DNA of 11,742 nt from SMTZ1-83 sp048883405 (GTDB lineage Archaea; Asgardarchaeota; Thorarchaeia; Thorarchaeales; Thorarchaeaceae), in contig JBHLQS010000083.1 of assembly GCA_048883405.1 (NCBI GenBank), positions 1 through 11,742 on the forward strand, read 5' to 3'. Below the pieces are notes generated by a model. It made no database searches. It saw nothing but the letters and a program-made list of their open reading frames with translations, and was not told where the DNA came from. A program made the position numbers and the translations under genes. Positions 7,668 to 11,742 of this stretch are shown one piece after another (position 1 is the first letter of the stretch; each line of letters begins with the position of its first letter).

Positions 7668-8831
7668 ATGCCTGAAGGCCTAGCAGTACTAAAGTGGGAT
7701 GACGAGCTTGGACCAATAGTAACTGCCAGGACGCCAAAGAGGCTCAAGATAGGATTAGATCCCACTACTTCAATGAGGGCCTATGGAATAGCCACACTTG
7801 GAGAAACTAAGGAGTCGCAAAAGCCGGGCTTTAGCTCATTGGCATTCGATGACTTCAAACTTGCAGTCTATTACGGTGGACTGAACATGCATCTCAAAGG
7901 ACTACCATCAATGATATTTCTCGTTCTGCATCCAGAGGAAGACCCTGATGTCTACAAGGATGCTCTGCCAGAGATAGCGACTCAAATATTCCTCAATGCG
8001 GAGAATGATGCATACGAGAAAATGGTGCCACCACTATACAAGCAAATCTCCAGGTATACTCAGATGACTGCTGAGCAACAACAAGCAGCAGTTCTCACCG
8101 ACCCTATCAGGAGAGGGGTTATCCAGATATTAATGAAGAATGGAACTGTTCAGTCAGCCGACCTTGAACAAGTAATCTTTGATGAGATTGGTAAGAAGAT
8201 AGATGTTGACATTATTCTTCGCCCTCTTGTAAAGATGGGCATAATTGCTACAGGCTGGGTTGAGGGTCTCTCTTCTGAAGTAATCTACTTGACCAGAGCC
8301 CTCTTTGTTCTACGTACAGTTTCACATGATATCGTTCAGGCAGTCAAGGAGAGTGATTTTCCACGAGATGTAGCAGAGAGTTATCTAGAATCCTCAAAGG
8401 AATATCACCGTGATTATGCAGCAAGACTAAGGAGCGATTTGTTCAAAACAGTCTGGTCTGATGCTGAAGAAATTGGGAAACACATAATCGATTTTGATAC
8501 TTACGATTTGATTCAAGCTCTCAGGAGAGGTCCTGCTGAGGTGAAACTGCTTCCTGAATTGACTGAATTGTCAACTTCAAAGATCAAGAGGAAACTGTCA
8601 ACTCTTGAAAGGGCAAACATCGTTACAAGAATCAAGGATGAACACGACCAGCAATATGTGATACTCAAATGCAACCCAGAAGTCGTCACAGTATACCCCG
8701 AATGGCTAATTCGGAGAACTGTGGACCAGTATAACTCTGAAGTAATTGCTAGCCAACAAGCCATGCACTACCTGGAGGTCTTGAAGCAATCTCATCCCAG
8801 TCAGGTAACGCTTCTTGCAGAATTGGAATAG
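7668..8831 (+). CDS. Longin/roadblock-like domain protein with two winged-helix regions
   Basis: This encodes 387 residues. Residues 1 to about 120 have an alternating strand/helix pattern beginning GLAVLKWDDELGPIV. It resembles longin or roadblock-type domains of small-GTPase partners, but I call the fold tentatively. Residues about 143-215 look like a winged helix: D-P-I-R-R-G-V-I-Q-I-L (Asp145 onward) matches the first helix of ArsR-like regulators. A helical linker follows. Residues about 278-350 (D-L-I-Q-A-L-R-R-G to I-V-T-R-I-K-D-E-H-D-Q-Q-Y-V-I-L) look like a second winged helix with a clear wing. The ATG at 7668 has GGAG at 7653-7656, and an in-frame stop lies at 7629. The stop is 13 bases before the GTPase gene, so the two are probably co-transcribed. 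The inferred role is a regulator or adaptor linked to that GTPase. Winged helices can also serve protein contacts, as in ESCRT-II, so DNA binding is not certain. Confidence 0.8.
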   Translation: MPEGLAVLKWDDELGPIVTARTPKRLKIGLDPTTSMRAYGIATLGETKESQKPGFSSLAFDDFKLAVYYGGLNMHLKGLPSMIFLVLHPEEDPDVYKDALPEIATQIFLNAENDAYEKMVPPLYKQISRYTQMTAEQQQAAVLTDPIRRGVIQILMKNGTVQSADLEQVIFDEIGKKIDVDIILRPLVKMGIIATGWVEGLSSEVIYLTRALFVLRTVSHDIVQAVKESDFPRDVAESYLESSKEYHRDYAARLRSDLFKTVWSDAEEIGKHIIDFDTYDLIQALRRGPAEVKLLPELTELSTSKIKRKLSTLERANIVTRIKDEHDQQYVILKCNPEVVTVYPEWLIRRTVDQYNSEVIASQQAMHYLEVLKQSHPSQVTLLAELE

Positions 8832-8844
8832 GAATCGTGATGCA

Positions 8845-9729
8845 ATGATTCGCGAGATTCACATCTTCAAAGAAGGACAAACTCTGTTCAAAGATGTCAT
8901 AGTGGAGAATAAAGATCTCGATACTGATTCAGTAATGACGCTTGTTGCAAGCTCAGCTCAGAACCTACAAGAGTGGAAAATCGATAGCACAGAGATTAAT
9001 CGTTATCGCTTTGTCTACATGAAATCTCATGACACCCAGTTCATTGTGACGATGGACCGTCAATCATCTCTTCAGAAAGTAAACGAGGCAATGATGAGTC
9101 TTGTTTCAAAGTTCATGATGGTCTTTGAGCATACACTTGAAAGTGATGAGTGGAGAGCCACAGACTTCTCGCCATTTGGGATTGGGTTCCGAAAGATTGT
9201 GGGAACCATCCCTGTAAAATTGTGTTTGGCGGGACATGGTGGCACTGGCAAGACCACCCTCCTTGAGTTGGCTACACTTCCATCACGTGGACCGCCACAG
9301 GAATACGTACCGACTTTCTTCGGGGATAAGGCACTATTGAAAGCTGATTTCGATCCCTACATTTTCAGCATTTTTGACCTGGGTGGACAAGACCGATTTG
9401 TCCAAGAGTGGGGCAAGATCATCCGTTCCGGTAGTCTTGTTTTCATTGTCACAGACTCAACGGAAGCAAACATGGAATGGACCAAGCGCATAGCATATCC
9501 TGTCCTAAAAGCTGAATTACCCTATGCACGGGCAGTAGCAATTGCCAACAAACAGGACTTGCCAGGTGCACTCTCTCCTGAGGAAGTTGCCAGTAAGCTG
9601 GGAGTTCCTGCTTATGGTATGCAAGCCAATCAGCTAGACTTCAGGGAACGCTGGTTGGAACTAATCAGAGCACTAGCCTTTGAGGAACTGGACTTCAAAC
9701 TCGTTGGGGAAATAACGGAGACTGAATGA
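8845..9729 (+). CDS. Longin-like domain fused to Arf/Sar-type small GTPase
   Basis: This encodes 294 residues from ATG 8845; a TTG at 8815 would overlap the upstream gene and adds nothing conserved. Residues 1 to about 110 have a longin-like pattern: I-R-E-I-H-I-F strand, L-V-A-S-S-A-Q-N-L-Q-E-W helix, R-Y-R-F-V-Y-M and F-I-V-T-M-D-R strands, then a long helix. The GTPase domain follows. It has the P-loop GHGGTGKT (residues 130-137), a switch I Thr157 in V-P-T-F-F-G, switch II D-L-G-G-Q (178-182, the D-x-G-G-Q form of Arf/Sar/SRbeta) and N-K-Q-D (235-238) followed by L-P-G-A-L-S-P-E-E-V, very like Arf. The usual G5 S-A-K/C-A-T motif is not obvious; G-M-Q-A-N may stand there. The catalytic Gln182 is present. 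Longin domains are known binding partners of small GTPases, so self-regulation within one chain is an inference. A role at membranes or in polarity is plausible but unproven. Confidence 0.9.
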   Translation: MIREIHIFKEGQTLFKDVIVENKDLDTDSVMTLVASSAQNLQEWKIDSTEINRYRFVYMKSHDTQFIVTMDRQSSLQKVNEAMMSLVSKFMMVFEHTLESDEWRATDFSPFGIGFRKIVGTIPVKLCLAGHGGTGKTTLLELATLPSRGPPQEYVPTFFGDKALLKADFDPYIFSIFDLGGQDRFVQEWGKIIRSGSLVFIVTDSTEANMEWTKRIAYPVLKAELPYARAVAIANKQDLPGALSPEEVASKLGVPAYGMQANQLDFRERWLELIRALAFEELDFKLVGEITETE

Positions 9730-9730
9730 A

Positions 9731-10084
9731 ATGGGCTTGTTTGATAAGTGGCGACGAAAGAAACCCAAACCTACGACAGTTTCAAAGCCTCCGGATACAA
9801 GGAAAGCTGCACCTGAGCTTTCCTCAGATGACACAATAATGCCTGGCAACCTTGAATCAATCAAAACACTTCTTGGTGAATATGACAACCTTGTAGAAAG
9901 ACGTGAAGATCTTTCAGTTGAGAGAGAGAATCTCACGTTGAGATTGGAAAGGGGTGAGATCGAAGCAACTGAGTTCCGTAAAGAGCTTATGTCGAGAATT
10001 CAAGAAGCTGCAAGAGTTTCAGAAAGTCTTAGAGATACTTCAGCTAGACTTTCCGAACTTGGCTATCGAGGCGCCCTGCGATGA
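9731..10084 (+). CDS. Small basic-headed coiled-coil protein downstream of the GTPase
   Basis: This encodes 117 residues. The ATG at 9731 lies one base after the GTPase stop, with GGAG at 9717-9720, so translation is probably coupled. The N-terminus MGLFDKWRRKKPKP is short, amphipathic and very basic, suited to binding acidic phospholipid surfaces. A Pro/Ser/Asp linker follows. Residues about 40-110 form a heptad-like charged helix (N-L-E-S-I-K-T-L-L-G-E-Y-D-N-L-V onward to L-S-E-L-G-Y), probably a coiled coil. There is no signal peptide and no membrane helix. No family was recognised. Its position suggests a structural partner, effector or membrane tether of the longin-GTPase; this is inference from gene order and shape only. 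Confidence 0.75.
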   Translation: MGLFDKWRRKKPKPTTVSKPPDTRKAAPELSSDDTIMPGNLESIKTLLGEYDNLVERREDLSVERENLTLRLERGEIEATEFRKELMSRIQEAARVSESLRDTSARLSELGYRGALR

Positions 10085-10175
10085 AGTGAATATCAATGTC
10101 GGACAGAGAGATTGGAGAGCACAGGTACCGACGCCTCCCGGTGAATTGCAATGCTAGAACATACAACTCCCAAAG

Positions 10176-10550
10176 ATGGCAAAGAATACGAACAGGAAGG
10201 AAGATAGCTTGGTCAAATCTATAGAAGAAGTAATGCAATTTCTAGAGAATTACACACTTGCTTGGCATCACTGGTTGATGCTTTTGTCTCTACTGAAACT
10301 CGGGGGAAGTGGAACCAAAGCACAGATACTCCCAGTCTACAGAAGGGAAGGTTTCTCTCCACATGCTATCCACAAAGTCTTCCAGACAGACCTGGTGGAT
10401 TTGGGTGAGGCAATCGAAGTCGAAGGGGGTATTGAAAGCCTCACGAACAAGAGCACAATATCTCTCACAGACGATCCCAAGTTCAGAGCTTTCCTGAAGA
10501 GGCACGTGAAGCCTGTTCTGAGCACTCTGAAGACAAAGACTCAGAAGTAG
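10176..10550 (+). CDS. Small winged-helix-like protein, start uncertain
   Basis: This encodes 124 residues with no transmembrane segment. After a polar N-terminus, residues about 15-45 are helical (I-E-E-V-M-Q-F-L-E-N-Y-T, then W-L-M-L-L-S-L-L-K-L-G). Next come a turn G-G-S-G-T-K-A-Q-I-L-P-V-Y, a likely recognition helix F-S-P-H-A-I-H-K-V-F, and a wing-like pair before a terminal helix K-F-R-A-F-L-K-R-H-V. This fits a winged helix, though I cannot assign a family. The ATG at 10176 is the first in frame (stop at 10155) but has no ribosome site. A better site precedes an ATG at 10151 in another frame that stops at 10207, so the start may be misjudged or a frameshift present. It lies 91 bases after the coiled-coil gene and may belong to the same transcript. 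Confidence 0.65.
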   Translation: MAKNTNRKEDSLVKSIEEVMQFLENYTLAWHHWLMLLSLLKLGGSGTKAQILPVYRREGFSPHAIHKVFQTDLVDLGEAIEVEGGIESLTNKSTISLTDDPKFRAFLKRHVKPVLSTLKTKTQK

Positions 10551-10603
10551 ATTGACAGAAACCTTTTCACTGACGTGACTCAATTTCTTCCTGTGACACT
10601 GAA

Positions 10604-10927
10604 TTGAAGATACAGGCTTCACGTTGTCGGACGTGTGAAAGAGCCATCGTGCCTTCTCGCGATACTTGCCCATATTGTGGGAAGGGCGTGGGAGATATGG
10701 TTTCCTTGGAGCTGAAAGGTCAGGGAACAGTTGTCAGTTTCACTACCCTCCAAATGCCTCCAGAGGGATTTAGTCCCCCGTTGACAATGGCTCTTGTTGA
10801 ACTCGAACATAAAGCGGTAGTCCTATGTCTTGCAAAGGACCAGGATGCCTCTTCGCCAAAGATTGGGGACAATGTTGACCTATCAATCGACGCTGAAGAA
10901 AGATTCCGATTTCAGGTCATTTCGTGA
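10604..10927 (+). CDS. DUF35 zinc-ribbon/OB-fold protein, short form
   Basis: This encodes 107 residues. A rubredoxin-like zinc knuckle is formed by C8-x2-C11 and C22-x2-C25 (C-R-T-C and C-P-Y-C), followed by the OB-fold part: L-K-G-Q-G-T-V-V-S-F-T-T, then P-P-E-G-F-S-P-P-L-T-M-A-L-V-E-L-E, and K-I-G-D-N-V-D-L near the end. Family members bind acyl-CoA and bridge thiolase-type enzymes with partners; they hold archaeal thiolase/HMG-CoA synthase complexes together and pair with Ltp2-type aldolases. No ATG exists in frame after the stop at 10571, so TTG 10604 is the likely start, giving M-K-I-Q-A-S-R-C, a natural opening for short archaeal members that lack the N-terminal helices. It lies 57 bases before the acyl-CoA dehydrogenase. 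The thiolase-like gene at 6335 is a candidate partner but is not adjacent. Confidence 0.87.
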   Translation: MKIQASRCRTCERAIVPSRDTCPYCGKGVGDMVSLELKGQGTVVSFTTLQMPPEGFSPPLTMALVELEHKAVVLCLAKDQDASSPKIGDNVDLSIDAEERFRFQVIS

Positions 10928-10945
10928 GCGTCAAATTCGCTACGC

Positions 10946-10952
10946 ATTTAAG
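10946..10952 (+). promoter_or_regulatory. Candidate archaeal TATA box for the acyl-CoA dehydrogenase gene
   Basis: The sequence atttaag lies 32 bases before the ATG at 10985. Archaeal TATA boxes sit about 25 bases before the transcription start, so the transcript would have almost no leader. This agrees with the absence of a clear ribosome site before the gene (ctcagtggccatc). Confidence 0.35.
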
Positions 10953-10984
10953 TGGGACTCCAGCTCCTGCACTCAGTGGCCATC

Positions 10985-11742
10985 ATGACTGATTACCTTA
11001 GTGACACATTATGGACCGATGACGAGCTCGCTTTTAGAAAAGAGGTTAGAGCCTTCTGTCAAAAGGAGATAGCTCCAGTAGCAGATGAAATAGATAAGGG
11101 CCCATACCCACGAGATTTGATCCGCAAAATAGGTGAGGCTGGTTACATGGGCGTCCATCATGAAAAAGAAGTTGGTGGATCAGCAAGAGGACTATCTTAC
11201 GAGATTATTGTAGCAGAAGAGGTATCAAGTCTCAATGCAGGTCTCGACATGGCTCGAATGTCATCTGCTACTCTCTATGGAATGCCAATCAGTAAGTTCG
11301 GAACTGCTGAACAGAAGAAGAAATATCTAACCCCAATCATCAAGGGGGAGAAAATTGGCTGCATTGGCATAACTGAGCCTGATGTGGGGTCTGATACAGC
11401 GAGGATGAAGACAAAGGCTGAAAAAGACGGCGACGAGTGGGTTTTGAATGGTGAGAAGAAGTTTATCACTAATGGTAGCGTTTCTGACTATATGTGTGCA
11501 TTTGCTATCACAGATCCGAGTGTCAAGTCCAAGAATGGGATGAGTGCATTCATAGTCGACACAAAGAGTGACGGGTTCTCAGTAGTGCAAGACCATGATC
11601 TGATGGGAATGAAGTCTGCAAGGGTTTCCTGGTTGAAGTTTGAGGATGTGAGAGTTCCTGCTGATTTGATGCTGGGAGAGCCTGGTCAGGGGTTCCCAAT
11701 CTTGATGAATGAGCTTGACAGTGAGAGGACTGCGATAGCTGC
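10985..11742 (+). CDS. Acyl-CoA dehydrogenase (3' partial)
   Basis: The frame opens at ATG 10985 and runs off the window, giving 252 complete codons of an expected 380 or so. It is an FAD-dependent enzyme that oxidises acyl-CoA to trans-2-enoyl-CoA, passing electrons usually to ETF. The N-terminal helical domain is visible (L-A-F-R-K-E-V-R-A-F, then F-G-T-A-E-Q-K-K-K-Y-L). The family signature I-T-E-P-D-V-G-S-D is followed by the middle beta domain with L-N-G-E-K-K-F-I-T-N-G (FAD and substrate contacts) and V-R-V-P-A-D-L-M-L-G-E. The catalytic glutamate lies in the C-terminal domain, outside the window, so substrate class cannot be judged. It probably takes part in beta-oxidation, branched-chain amino acid breakdown or lipid catabolism. 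The DUF35 gene just upstream fits an acyl-CoA setting. Confidence 0.95.
   Translation, partial: MTDYLSDTLWTDDELAFRKEVRAFCQKEIAPVADEIDKGPYPRDLIRKIGEAGYMGVHHEKEVGGSARGLSYEIIVAEEVSSLNAGLDMARMSSATLYGMPISKFGTAEQKKKYLTPIIKGEKIGCIGITEPDVGSDTARMKTKAEKDGDEWVLNGEKKFITNGSVSDYMCAFAITDPSVKSKNGMSAFIVDTKSDGFSVVQDHDLMGMKSARVSWLKFEDVRVPADLMLGEPGQGFPILMNELDSERTAIA

Noticed and set aside
7474..7683. 70-codon + strand frame between the thiolase and longin genes
   Set aside because: It overlaps both genes, shows no domain and its composition looks random. The 169-base gap is better read as non-coding; a T-rich run near 7610-7629 is too weak to call a terminator.
8815..8844. TTG start for the GTPase gene
   Set aside because: It would overlap the end of the upstream gene and adds ten non-conserved residues; ATG 8845 starts right at the first longin-like strand.
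9954..10157. Open frame overlapping the coiled-coil gene
   Set aside because: It lies out of frame across the heptad region and has no recognisable feature; the 9731 frame has a ribosome site and a coherent helix.
10290..10673. 127-codon minus strand frame across the winged-helix and DUF35 genes
   Set aside because: It overlaps two better-supported + strand genes, including the DUF35 zinc ligands, and shows no domain.

Overview
The window most likely comes from an archaeon of the Asgard superphylum; a Thorarchaeota-like lineage is my best guess, not a proven one. Three things point there: an Arf/Sar-type small GTPase fused to an N-terminal longin-like domain, a very large single-pass surface protein built from repeated beta-sandwich domains, and archaeal-type acyl-CoA genes (an SCPx-like thiolase, a DUF35 zinc-ribbon protein and an acyl-CoA dehydrogenase). 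Every gene I can support lies on the + strand. No tRNA, rRNA, CRISPR array, insertion sequence or phage gene was seen.

Region 1 (1-6216) is the 3' part of one giant gene; its true start lies left of the window. The visible 2071 residues comprise about 1620 extracytoplasmic residues, one transmembrane helix (about 4870-4926) and a cytoplasmic tail of about 430 very acidic residues. The outer part holds a 305-306-residue module present twice (1-915 and 2791-3708), each followed by a string of roughly 96-residue domains that mostly end in I-[IV]-W-D. The tail contains two related helical repeats and two consecutive 35-residue acidic repeats. The whole looks like a type I receptor or adhesin.

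Region 2 (6335-7498) is an archaeal-type thiolase homologue. It keeps both histidine motifs but has proline where the nucleophilic cysteine should be.

Region 3 (7668-10084) is a tightly spaced three-gene cluster: a longin-like/double winged-helix protein, the longin-Arf GTPase fusion, and a small basic-headed coiled-coil protein. The spacings are 13 nt and 1 nt, so co-transcription is likely. A small winged-helix-like protein (10176-10550) follows after a 91-nt gap. This is the most likely place for an undescribed regulatory or membrane-associated GTPase system.

Region 4 (10604-11742) holds a short DUF35 protein with a TTG start and the 5' two-thirds or so of an acyl-CoA dehydrogenase cut by the window end. 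With the thiolase they suggest acyl-CoA metabolism around the GTPase cluster. All functional pairings are inferred from gene order and family knowledge; no similarity search was possible.
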